From WHSW01 sp963821345 (GTDB lineage Bacteria; Actinomycetota; Thermoleophilia; Solirubrobacterales; 70-9), in NCBI GenBank assembly GCA_963821345.1, contig CAWGDM010000001.1, positions 1,116,001 to 1,180,000 on the forward strand: a stretch of DNA of 64,000 nucleotides. The letters are read 5' to 3'. This document shows, one piece after another, positions 1-7,016 of this stretch (positions are counted from its first letter, which is position 1; each line of letters begins with the position of its first letter). Under the pieces are notes generated by a model. It was not told the origin of the DNA and did not search any database. It saw only the letters and a program-made list of their open reading frames with translations. Made by a program: the position numbers and the translations under genes.

Positions 1-1184
1 GGTTGTTGACCACCTGGGGGACGTCGGGGGGCTGACCGTCGCGGCGCGCCTTGGGCCCCAGCGCGGAGGGCGGGATGCGCGCGACGAGCGGGACCCGGAG
101 CGCCTCCTCGTAGGGGTAGACCTTGTTCAGGAAGATCCGGTGCTCGCCGAAGAAGTAGCCGTTGTCGGAGGTGAAGAAGATCGCGGTGTTGTCGAGCTCA
201 CCCTGTTCGCTGCAGCTGGTCGACGATCTCACCGACGCCGCGGTCGACGGTCTTCAGGGTCGCCATCGAGCAGCGCAGCCCGAGCTTCAGGCCCTCGCGC
301 CGCTTGTGACCGAGGTGGGGGCGGGTGGAGACCCAGTCGGGCTTGTCGCCGATCTTCTGCTCGTCGAAGCTGGGTGACTTGGGGAGGGGGAAGTCGGCGA
401 ACGGCTTGTAGGCCGCGTCGTTCTCGGGGATCGGCAGCCCGCCCTGGCCGCAGGGTCCTGGGGCGGTGAAGTTGGCGGCGTGGGGTGCGAGGTGGGCGAC
501 CATGAGGAAGAAGGGGCGGGGGTCGGTCCGGGCGCCGCGGATGAAGTCGAGCGCCTGGCGGTTGATGATCCGGGTCGAGTAGCCGCCCTTGCCGGCACCG
601 GCGAGCACGGGCGCGCCGTTGTCGGAGAAGGTGGCGCCGGTGTACTGGGTCTGCGAGCCGACGTAGCCGTACCAGTCGTCGAGGCCGGCGGGCGCGGCGA
701 GGCCGCCATTGGTGTCGTAGAGCTGGCCGAGCGGGGCGGCGCGGTCGTAGTTGAGCAGGAAGCGGCCGACGTGCCCGGTGCGGTAGCCGGCGGCCTGCAG
801 CCAGGAGTAGATGATCGAGCTCTTGTCGATCAGCGCGGCGTAGCCGGGCTCGTTGTCGAAGACGCCGGAGTTGTGCGGGTACTCGCCGGTCAAAAAGCCG
901 GCGCGCGAGGGACAGCAGAGGGGGCTGGAGACGATGCTGTTGGTGAACGTGGTGCCGTCGGCGGCGAGCTTGCGCATCGTCTGCGGCATGACCTGTGAGT
1001 TGAGCTCGGCGACGGTCTGGTCGTCGGTGAGCACGACGATCACGTTCGGCCGCTGAGCCGTGGCGCCGGCGCCGGCCGCCGGGTTGGCGGCCGCGAGCGC
1101 GCCGGCCGCGAGCGCGGCGGCGGCGATCGGCGCCGCGAGGCGGCGCGCGCGGCGGCCGGTGCGCGTGTCGGTTCGGTGTCCCAT
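1..1184 (-). CDS. Secreted sulfatase, N-acetylglucosamine-6-sulfatase-like; frameshifted and cut by the window edge
   Basis: The product is a type I sulfatase, expected to hydrolyse sulfate esters outside the membrane. It starts at ATG 1184 with an Arg-rich, Ala-rich signal peptide (about residues 1-43). The calcium-binding TDDQ motif lies near residue 54 and the sulfatase signature CCPSR at residues 90-94, whose first Cys would become formylglycine. After the segment EIVDQLQRTG the frame meets a stop; deleting one C from the CCC at 201-203 restores ELDNTAIFFTSDNG and the following GEHR segment. The C terminus lies beyond base 1. A paralogue with the same signature is at 58858-60633. The family is clear; the substrate is not. 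The frameshift is probably a sequence error. Confidence 0.88.
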
Positions 1185-1297
1185 CAGGTTGGAGCCGCCC
1201 CCGACGGCGGCGCTCACCCTAGACGAGCACGCGGGCGGGGTCGGAGTTTCGCCCCCGGGGGCGGCGGGGAAGCCCCACGGCCCGGCGCGCGCGGGGC

Positions 1298-1654
1298 TCA
1301 GTCCTCGCGCGCGTACGGGTTGAAGCTCGGGTCGGCCTCTGCGATCTCGGCGGCATCGCCCGACGCTGCGGCGCGTCGCTGCGCGGCGAGCGGGCCGATG
1401 CGGCCCGACGAGAACAGGCCCGCGAGCACGCAGTCGAAGATCCCGACGGCGACGACCACAAACAGGATCGGGCTGACCACGAACCCGAGCACGATCCCGA
1501 TCACCACCGTGATCGCGCCGCTCAGGTAGAGGGCGCTTGCCACGCGGCCGGCGTTGGCGGCGTCGTCAGTTGGAGCGGGGACGCTGATCCGACAAGGGTA
1601 GGCGGGGACCCGGCTCGATCCGCTCCACGACCAGGCGCCCGGGCCCGTCGGCAC
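1298..1654 (-). CDS. Small two-helix membrane protein, unknown function
   Basis: Predicted protein of up to 118 residues with two hydrophobic segments (about residues 41-62 and 64-85), followed by a hydrophilic C-terminal tail ending NPYARED. The first 35 residues read like out-of-frame coding sequence because this GTG start lies inside the preceding AbrB-like segment. The real start may be further in, for example GTG 1543, which would leave about 81 residues. I do not recognise a family. It follows the AbrB-like segment on the same strand and could be co-transcribed with it. Confidence 0.55.
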   Translation of the reverse strand: MPTGPGAWSWSGSSRVPAYPCRISVPAPTDDAANAGRVASALYLSGAITVVIGIVLGFVVSPILFVVVAVGIFDCVLAGLFSSGRIGPLAAQRRAAASGDAAEIAEADPSFNPYARED

Positions 1655-1736
1655 GGAACCGAATTCGGTCGCCGACCTGAAGCCCGGCCTCCGCGAACGG
1701 CCGATGCGGCACCGTCATCTGCCGCTTGCCGCGCAC
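1566..1736 (-). CDS. AbrB/MazE-like swapped-hairpin protein, possible separate gene
   Basis: Read from GTG 1736 this is a 56-residue protein, with RGKRQMTVPHRPFAEAGLQV followed by GDRIRFRADGPGRLVVERIE. The K-RQ-(V/M)T(I/V)P...AGL..GD.(L/I).(V/F)...G.....R pattern is that of AbrB/SpoVT DNA-binding domains, often antitoxins or transition-state regulators. No toxin gene is visible next to it. It is in frame with the PD-(D/E)XK-like ORF through the tRNA gene, so it may instead be that protein's C-terminal domain. Its end overlaps the start of the small membrane protein. Confidence 0.45.
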   Translation of the reverse strand: MRGKRQMTVPHRPFAEAGLQVGDRIRFRADGPGRLVVERIEPGPRLPLSDQRPRSN

Positions 1737-2351
1737 GATCGCCTGACCGGCTCGACCTAGACGGCGCTCGCCCTTTGCGGCAGGGCGGGCGGATGGGGGA
1801 GGTGGGATTCGAACCCACTCAGCCATGGGCACGGACTTTACAGGCCCGCTCGACTCTCCAGCTTCGACGCTCCCCCGTGTCGAAGGCGGGATTGTAGATG
1901 GGTCAGCAGTGCCCCCGTAGACGAGATCGAGGATCGGATTTACGGGCTCGATCTCGAACTCCGCGTACTTGTCGCCGCCGACGGTCACCGCCCTCGATCC
2001 CTCCAAGAGCTCGGTCGGAATGAGCCAGCGACGACCATCGCCCACGAGCACGAACAGGCAATCGGCGAGGTCAGGATCGAAGAGCTTCACGGTCCCGGTC
2101 CAACTCTGGTTCCCCCCGTTCGTGCAGATCAGGACCGACCACCGGGATCGGCCGTCCGCCTTTGTCTCGGCGTGAGTCGAGGTTTTGACTTGGACCCGTA
2201 GCAGGCGCCCGCCGAGTTCGGCGATCAGGTCGTAGTCAGGGCTGTGACCGAGTGGAGCCGAAACGGTCGCGCCTTGTCGCGTGAGCCATTCGATGGCCGA
2301 CGCCTCGCCGAGGTCGCCCTGCTGGCGGCGGTTGATCAGGCGCTCGCTCAT
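1566..2351 (-). CDS. PD-(D/E)XK endonuclease-like ORF continuing through tRNA-Tyr into an AbrB-like domain
   Basis: From ATG 2351 (MSERLINRRQQGDLGEA) the first 140-150 residues resemble the group I intron-associated PD-(D/E)XK endonuclease family. They show GDLGEA at the start, then SPDYDLIAEL and LLRVQVKTST, which fits the D-x(n)-(E/Q)xK core as D...QVK. An in-frame ATG also exists at 2363. No stop occurs before the tRNA-Tyr gene (1794-1876), so the frame translates the tRNA (the segment MAEWVRIPPPP) and then enters an AbrB-like segment ending at 1566. It is unclear whether this is a real fusion, two genes with the tRNA between them, or a lost stop. A LexA-type box overlaps the start. The nuclease assignment rests on motif memory only. 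Confidence 0.5.
   Translation of the reverse strand: MSERLINRRQQGDLGEASAIEWLTRQGATVSAPLGHSPDYDLIAELGGRLLRVQVKTSTHAETKADGRSRWSVLICTNGGNQSWTGTVKLFDPDLADCLFVLVGDGRRWLIPTELLEGSRAVTVGGDKYAEFEIEPVNPILDLVYGGTADPSTIPPSTRGSVEAGESSGPVKSVPMAEWVRIPPPPSARPAAKGERRLGRAGQAIVRGKRQMTVPHRPFAEAGLQVGDRIRFRADGPGRLVVERIEPGPRLPLSDQRPRSN
1794..1876 (-). tRNA. tRNA-Tyr (anticodon GUA)
   Basis: Class II tRNA of 83 nt. The acceptor arms GGGGGAG (1876-1870) and CTCCCCC (1801-1795) pair fully and the discriminator is A1794. The anticodon stem CGGGC/GTCCG encloses the loop CTGTAAA, giving anticodon GTA. The T arm GTGGG-TTCGAAT-CCCAC is intact and the variable arm is long, as expected for Tyr. CCA is not encoded. It lies inside a minus-strand open frame. 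Confidence 0.93.
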
Positions 2352-2356
2352 TGGCG

Positions 2357-2370
2357 CGAACATACGTTCG
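2357..2370. promoter_or_regulatory. LexA (SOS) box at the start of the PD-(D/E)XK-like ORF
   Basis: The sequence CGAACATACGTTCG fits the Gram-positive/actinobacterial LexA operator consensus CGAACRNRYGTTCG at every defined position. It covers an in-frame ATG (2363) and ends 6 nt before ATG 2351, so bound LexA would cover the probable transcription or translation start. The match is direct; regulation is inferred. Confidence 0.75.
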
Positions 2371-2405
2371 CGCTGGCTACCGGTGGCGCGGCGGGATGTG
2401 ACGAG

Positions 2406-2843
2406 TCAGTCGCCGCCGTGGTGGACGAGGCGCGACAACACCACCTGCGAGCGGGTGCGCTCGACCAGGCCGTTTCGCTGCAGGTCGATGATCAAGCGCT
2501 CGAGGTCGGCGTTGTCGGAGGTGCGCACCCGCGCGATCGCGTCGGCCTCGCCGGTGACGCTCCAGGCCTCCGCGACTTCGGGGTGCTCGCGCAGCGTCTT
2601 CGCCACCTCGGCCAGGGTCGTCCCCGGACGGCAGAACAGCTCGACCAACGCCTCGGTGTTCCACCCCAGCGCCGCGTGGTCGACGAGCGCCGTGTAGCCC
2701 AGCAGCGCCCCGGAGGCGCGCAGCCTGTCCACGCGCCGCTTCACCGACGGCGCCGAGAGCTTCACCCGCCGGCCGATGTCGTCATAGGTGCGCCGCCCAT
2801 CCTCGACCAGCAGCGAAAGAATTCGACGATCAGTCGCGTCCAT
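2406..2843 (-). CDS. Lrp/AsnC-family transcriptional regulator
   Basis: Protein of 145 residues starting MDATDRRILSLLVEDGRRTY. The N-terminal winged helix-turn-helix (about residues 1-55, including DIGRRVKLSAPSVKRRVDRL) is followed by an alpha/beta ligand-binding RAM domain. This order and length are typical of Lrp/AsnC regulators, which bind amino acids or related small molecules. The gene is divergent from the DUF6421-like gene with only 75 bp between starts, and a palindrome fills its own promoter spacer. Autoregulation and control of the neighbouring locus are therefore likely but not shown. The annotated ATG is the one preceded by that promoter. Confidence 0.9.
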   Translation of the reverse strand: MDATDRRILSLLVEDGRRTYDDIGRRVKLSAPSVKRRVDRLRASGALLGYTALVDHAALGWNTEALVELFCRPGTTLAEVAKTLREHPEVAEAWSVTGEADAIARVRTSDNADLERLIIDLQRNGLVERTRSQVVLSRLVHHGGD

Positions 2844-2850
2844 GTGCAGG

Positions 2851-2879
2851 ATTCTTGCGCACAGGTGCGCCAAAATCAA
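2851..2879 (-). promoter_or_regulatory. Promoter of the Lrp-family gene with a palindromic operator in its spacer
   Basis: On the minus strand, TTGATT (2879-2874) and AAGAAT (2856-2851) are separated by 17 bp, and the start codon follows 7 nt downstream, suggesting a leaderless or near-leaderless transcript. The palindrome TTGCGCAC-AG-GTGCGCCAA (2855-2873, one unpaired base) occupies the spacer and resembles Lrp/AsnC sites. Confidence 0.6.
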
Positions 2880-2881
2880 TA

Positions 2882-2910
2882 TTGACGCGTGCAACGCCAC
2901 CCACTACCGT
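2882..2910 (+). promoter_or_regulatory. Promoter of the DUF6421-like gene
   Basis: TTGACG (2882-2887) and TACCGT (2905-2910) are separated by 17 bp, and ATG follows after 8 nt. The imperfect dyad TTG-N7-CAA (2882-2894) overlaps the -35 element. Its -35 is only 2 bp from that of the divergent Lrp gene, so one regulator dimer array could control both promoters. Confidence 0.6.
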
Positions 2911-2918
2911 TGATCGCG

Positions 2919-5027
2919 ATGAATCGCCCGGCCGCCATCGCCCGCGTGCTCTTCGACGAGTCGCACTCCGAGGCATGGACGGTTCGCCCCGAGGTCGCCG
3001 CCGAGATCCAGCCTTCGCATCCCGGCCGACTCGTCTCTGGCGCTCGCCGCCGAGGCGCTCGCGGAGCGCGAGTTCGAGGTCGGCGCCCACGTCGCCGCCC
3101 CGCTCAGCGACGACGTCCTCGCCCAGGCCTCGGTCCTGGTCATCGCCCACCCCTCCGACCCGAAGTGGGAGGCGACCGTGAACGGCGGCTCGCCCCTGCT
3201 CGACGCCGGTGAGATCGACGCGATCGAGCGCTTCGTCGCCGACGGCGGCGGGCTGATCGTGCTCGGCGAGACCGAGGAGGACAAGTACGGGTCGAACCTC
3301 AACGCGCTGCTAGACAGATTCGGGATCCAGATCGAGTCGGCGACCGTCCAGGACTACGAGCACCACCACGGCGACGCCCCCTCCTGGGTGCTGGCCGCGC
3401 TCGGCGACCTGCCCGACGGCCCGGCACCGCGCGGCGCCGATCCGCTGGCCGGGGTCGAGGCCGCCTGCTTTTACCGCGCCGGCGTGCTCAGCACTCAAAA
3501 CGGGGCCCGCGTGATCGCTCGCTCACAACCGACCGCCTCGCTACCCAACGCCCCGCTCGCCGCGGTCACCGAGCACGGCGCCGGCCGGGTCGTCGTCACC
3601 GCCGACTCGGACCTGTTCGGCGACGATTGCATCGCCGACCTCGACCACCGGGCCCTGTGGGTAAACCTCGTCTACTGGGCCGCCCAGCCCTCGTTCGCGG
3701 CGACCGCCGCCGAGCCCGCCTCGCCCGCCGCCGCCGACCCGGCCTGGATCCGGCTGCGCGCCGCGGTCGAGGAGATCCGCCTGACCCAGGCGCCCGACGG
3801 CTCGGTCGACACCGACGAGCACGACCCCGAGAAGCTGCGCAACCTCGCCGCCGCGATCGCCGAGTCGGCGCAGGCGCTCAAGCCCCGCTTCCCCCACCAG
3901 CACGAATACATCGACGCCCTCGCCGCCGACACCCTCGCCTGGGCCGACGCCGGCTTCGGAAAGCCCGCCTTCGACCGCTCGATGGAGGCCTTCCGCCCCG
4001 AGCGCGAGCGCCGCGACGGGATCGAGCACCTCGCCGTCTTTCCGATGTACAAGCAGAACGCGTCGACCGCTACCTGCTTCGAGGCACTGATCGTCCGCGT
4101 CCCGTGGCCGGACTGGATCGCCGAGCTCGAGCGCGAGCGCTACGACAACGCCAAGTTCCTGCCGGTCACCTTCGTCGACCGCACCTCGGGCTACGACTCC
4201 GAGTGCGCGGTGCTGTTCCCGGAGACCTTCTCGACCGCCGAGCGCCCTTCCGACTACCACTTCGGCGCGATCTTCTGCGACCGCGAGGCCGAGCGCTTCC
4301 GCCGCGTCTGCGGAGCCGCCGCCGGGATCCTCAACCTCAACCTGCCGCCGGACGCCGCCTGCCTGCTGAGCTCGCGCCGAGCTCTCGCAGTCCGCCTACA
4401 TGCTTTGGGACCTGATCCACGACCGCACCCACATGCGCGGCGACCTGCCCTTCGACCCGTTCATGATCCGCCAGCGCAGCCCCTACTGGATGTACTCGCT
4501 CGAGGAGTTGCGCTGCGACCTGACCGCCTTCGGCGAGGCGGTAAAGCTCGAGCAGGAGGGCTTCGCCTTCGCCCGCCACGCGCAGTACGCGATCCTCTTC
4601 GACCGCCTTTTCCGCTTCCCGATCACCGGCAGCCGGGTGCGCAACTACGATGGCCTCGGCGGCCAGCTGCTGTTCGCCTTCCTGCACCGCGAGGGCTATC
4701 TGCACTGGACGGACAATCGTCTGACGCTCGAGTGGGGGCGGATCGCCGAGGGCGTCGGCAAGCTGCGCGAGCGCGTCCAGGACCTCTACCACTCCGGCAT
4801 CGACCGCTCGAAGCTGGGCCAGTGGATCGCCGCCCACGACCTGGTCGCCGAGTATGTGCCGCCGGCACGAGAGCTCGGTCTGGGCGCAGGCCAATCGCGA
4901 CCTGCCCGAGGTCGAGGAGCCGAAGCAGCTCGTCGACCTGGTCCGCGACGACGAGTTCCCGCTCAGCCTCTTTTACTCTCAGCTGGCGCCGAAGCTGGCG
5001 CCGGCGCTTGCCGGGCGCGAAAGCTGA
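2919..5027 (+). CDS. DUF6421-like protein with N-terminal amidotransferase-like domain; three frameshifts
   Basis: Removing one base at about 3018, 4375 and 4868 gives a continuous protein of about 701 residues from ATG 2919. Residues 1-240 look like a Rossmann-type glutamine-amidotransferase-like fold without a visible catalytic Cys triad (VLVIAHPSDP, FVADGGGLIVLGE, VVVTADSDLF). The remainder matches my recollection of DUF6421, an uncharacterised actinobacterial family, with conserved stretches such as HDRTHMRGDLPFDPFMIRQR, YWMYSLEELRCDLTAFGEAV and RNYDGLGGQLLFAFLHREGY. The His/Asp-rich first stretch could bind metal, which is speculation. The gene is divergent from the Lrp regulator and upstream of the SDR and PLP-enzyme genes. 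No function is known to me. Confidence 0.65.
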
Positions 5028-5081
5028 GCCGAGTCGCTCGCCGACCTGCGCTCGGCGGCGAGTAGGCGGCCGCGGACCGGC

Positions 5082-5609
5082 TCAGTCGCGTGCCGTGCGG
5101 CGAGCGTGTGGCGGGCCCTCTTCGCCGCCGCCCTCGCGCTTGTGCTCGTACATCGCCTTGTCGGCGCGCGCCATCAGCGCGTCGAGCGAGGCCACCTCGC
5201 GGGCGCGGGCGACCGCGACGCCGACGCTGACCGCGAGCCCGTAGGGCCGGTCCGAGCGGCTGGCGCGCTTGGCGACGGTTGAGATCTGCCACCAGAGGTC
5301 CTCCTCGGAGGCCAGTCCACCCGGGCGAAGCAGGGCGAACTCGTCGCCGCCGACGCGGCCGACGATGTCGTCTTCGTTGGCGATCGCCGCCAGCGCGGCG
5401 CCGGTCTCGCGGATCAACTCGGTGCCGGCGTGGTGGCCGTAGGTGTCGTTGACGTAGGCGAGGCGATCGAGGTCGATGATCACCGCCGTGCACTCGGCAT
5501 TCGCCTCGCGCGCCTGCTCGAAGGCGGCGAGCGCGAGTTCGAAAAAGAGTTGGCGGTTGTTGAGACCGGTGAGCTCGTCGATGGCCGGGCTCAAGACGGG
5601 CGTGTCCAT
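5082..5609 (-). CDS. GGDEF-domain protein (probable diguanylate cyclase)
   Basis: A 175-residue protein that is almost only a GGDEF domain, expected to make c-di-GMP from two GTP. The opening DELTGLNNRQLFF, the metal-binding IDLDRLAYVNDTYGH and the signature GRVGGDEFALL are intact, so the active site looks functional. No RxxD product-inhibition site lies just upstream of GGDEF, and there is no sensor or membrane segment. The start is taken as ATG 5609; an in-frame start at 5684 would add 25 basic residues. It lies convergent to the DUF6421-like gene. What activates it is not visible. Confidence 0.88.
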   Translation of the reverse strand: MDTPVLSPAIDELTGLNNRQLFFELALAAFEQAREANAECTAVIIDLDRLAYVNDTYGHHAGTELIRETGAALAAIANEDDIVGRVGGDEFALLRPGGLASEEDLWWQISTVAKRASRSDRPYGLAVSVGVAVARAREVASLDALMARADKAMYEHKREGGGEEGPPHARRTARD

Positions 5610-5742
5610 GTCCGTGACATCGGCTTTCGGCGCCCGCGGCTTGAGCGCATTCGTGTGCAATGCCCGGGATCTGGCGTGGCGCACGTGGACGGGTGTGCGC
5701 AGGAGCCACAGTGCCGAAAGCTGAGCTTTAGGCCGTCATCCC

Positions 5743-5748
5743 TACCAT
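5743..5748 (+). promoter_or_regulatory. Leaderless-type -10 element before the membrane-protein gene
   Basis: TACCAT ends 7 nt before ATG 5756 and no Shine-Dalgarno sequence is present. The spacing fits a leaderless transcript. A weak CTGAGC at 5721-5726 (16 bp spacer) could serve as -35. Confidence 0.45.
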
Positions 5749-5755
5749 CCCGGCG

Positions 5756-6289
5756 ATGGCCGACCGTCGCTTGCGATTCGATTTGTTCGCGCTTTCGCTC
5801 GCCGCGCTGACGCTGCTCACCCTCGGCTTTTTCGCCGCCCACAACGGCGCCGCGATGATCATGTGCGGCCTCAGCTTCGGCGGCCTGCTCGCCGCCCGGC
5901 TCGCCGGCTTCTCCAACCGTGCCCTGGTGCCGCTGGCCGCCGGGCTGGTCGTCCTGCTCTGGGTTCTATGGGTGCACCCGCCGCCGCTGACCGCCGATCA
6001 GACCAGCGCCGTTGCCCACGCCAGCGGCGGGCTCCTCGTCGGCTGGGCGGTCTCCGAATACCTTCGCGGCCGCCTCGATTGGCCGCTGTGGGCGATCGGG
6101 GCCGTCGCCGTCGTCTTCGGCCTCACCGTGCTCTGGGAGCTGGGCGAGTGGGCCGGCGATCGTGCCTTCGACACGGCGCTGGACCCGAGCAAGCTCGACT
6201 CCGCGATCGACATCAGCTTCGGCACCCTCGGCGGCTCGATCGGCACGCTGATCGCCGCGATCGTGCCGGCCTCGGGCCGGCGCGGGTAG
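5756..6289 (+). CDS. Multi-pass membrane protein, possibly YjdF/DUF2238-like
   Basis: A 177-residue protein with about five or six hydrophobic helices. The C-terminal part has WELGEWAGDRAFD followed by a glycine-rich helix (FGTLGGSIGTLI), which is similar in layout to the WE..EW..D motif of the YjdF/DUF2238 family. The similarity is weak and from memory. It lies directly upstream of the SDR gene, with its stop codon inside that gene's putative -10 element. No function can be assigned. Confidence 0.7.
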   Translation: MADRRLRFDLFALSLAALTLLTLGFFAAHNGAAMIMCGLSFGGLLAARLAGFSNRALVPLAAGLVVLLWVLWVHPPPLTADQTSAVAHASGGLLVGWAVSEYLRGRLDWPLWAIGAVAVVFGLTVLWELGEWAGDRAFDTALDPSKLDSAIDISFGTLGGSIGTLIAAIVPASGRRG

Positions 6290-6292
6290 CGT
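6287..6292 (+). promoter_or_regulatory. Leaderless-type -10 element before the SDR gene
   Basis: TAGCGT lies 7 nt before ATG 6300 and includes the TAG stop codon of the preceding gene. No ribosome-binding site precedes ATG 6300. This favours ATG 6300 over the in-frame GTG at 6294. Confidence 0.4.
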
Positions 6293-6299
6293 TGTGAGC

Positions 6300-7016
6300 A
6301 TGGCTTCCCTGGATACGCGCGTGATCGCGATCGCCGGCGCCGCCGGCGGGCTCGGCCCGGTGGTCGCCGCACGGCTCGCCGACGCCGGCGCGACCCTGGC
6401 GCTCACCGACCGCGACCAGGGTCGCCTCGACGAGGTCGTCGCCGACCTCGGCCTCGCCGGCGACCGGGTCGACGCCCGAGTCGTCGACCTGCTCGACGAG
6501 CGTTCGGCGAACGAGTGGGCGGCCGCGATCGAGGAGCGCTTCGCCCGCGTCGACGGGCTCCTGCATCTGGTCGGCGGCTGGAAGGGCGGCGATCCGCTGG
6601 CGACCGCGCCGCTCGCCGACTACGAGTGGCTGCACGACCTGCTCGTCCGCACCGTGATCCACACCACCCGCGCCTTCTACGATCGCCTTGCGGCGTCCGA
6701 GCATGGGCGGTTCGTGCTCGTCTCCTCCTCGCAGGCCCAAGGACCGGACGGCACCAACGCCGCCTATGGCGCGACCAAGGCCGCCGCCGAGGCCTGGACC
6801 CTCGCCCTCGCCGACAGCTTCCGCTCCGCCGAGTCCGCGGCGACCGCGAACATCGTCGTGATCAACGCGATCGTCACCCCGCGGATGCGGGCCGAGAGCC
6901 CCGAGAAGCCGTTCAAGACCTTCACCTCGGCCGAGGAGATCGCCGGCGCGATCGAGTTCGTCTGCTCCGACGACGCCCGGAAGATGAACGGCAAGCGGCT
7001 CTCGCTTCATCCGTGA
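6300..7016 (+). CDS. Short-chain dehydrogenase/reductase (SDR)
   Basis: Protein of 238 residues with the classical SDR layout. A Rossmann dinucleotide-binding loop reads AGAAGGLG near the N terminus, an acidic LTDRD follows strand 2 (suggesting NAD(H) preference), the catalytic Ser is in VLVSSSQ and the Tyr/Lys pair is in YGATK. The NNAG motif is replaced by LVGGWKGG. The substrate is unknown. Its stop overlaps the GTG of the downstream PLP-dependent enzyme, so the two are translationally coupled. Together with the DUF6421-like gene they form the core of the locus facing the Lrp regulator. Confidence 0.9.
   Translation: MASLDTRVIAIAGAAGGLGPVVAARLADAGATLALTDRDQGRLDEVVADLGLAGDRVDARVVDLLDERSANEWAAAIEERFARVDGLLHLVGGWKGGDPLATAPLADYEWLHDLLVRTVIHTTRAFYDRLAASEHGRFVLVSSSQAQGPDGTNAAYGATKAAAEAWTLALADSFRSAESAATANIVVINAIVTPRMRAESPEKPFKTFTSAEEIAGAIEFVCSDDARKMNGKRLSLHP

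Noticed and set aside
5610..5684. Longer N terminus of the GGDEF protein
   Set aside because: The 25 extra residues are basic and unpatterned; ATG 5609 gives the usual start shortly before DELTGLNNR.
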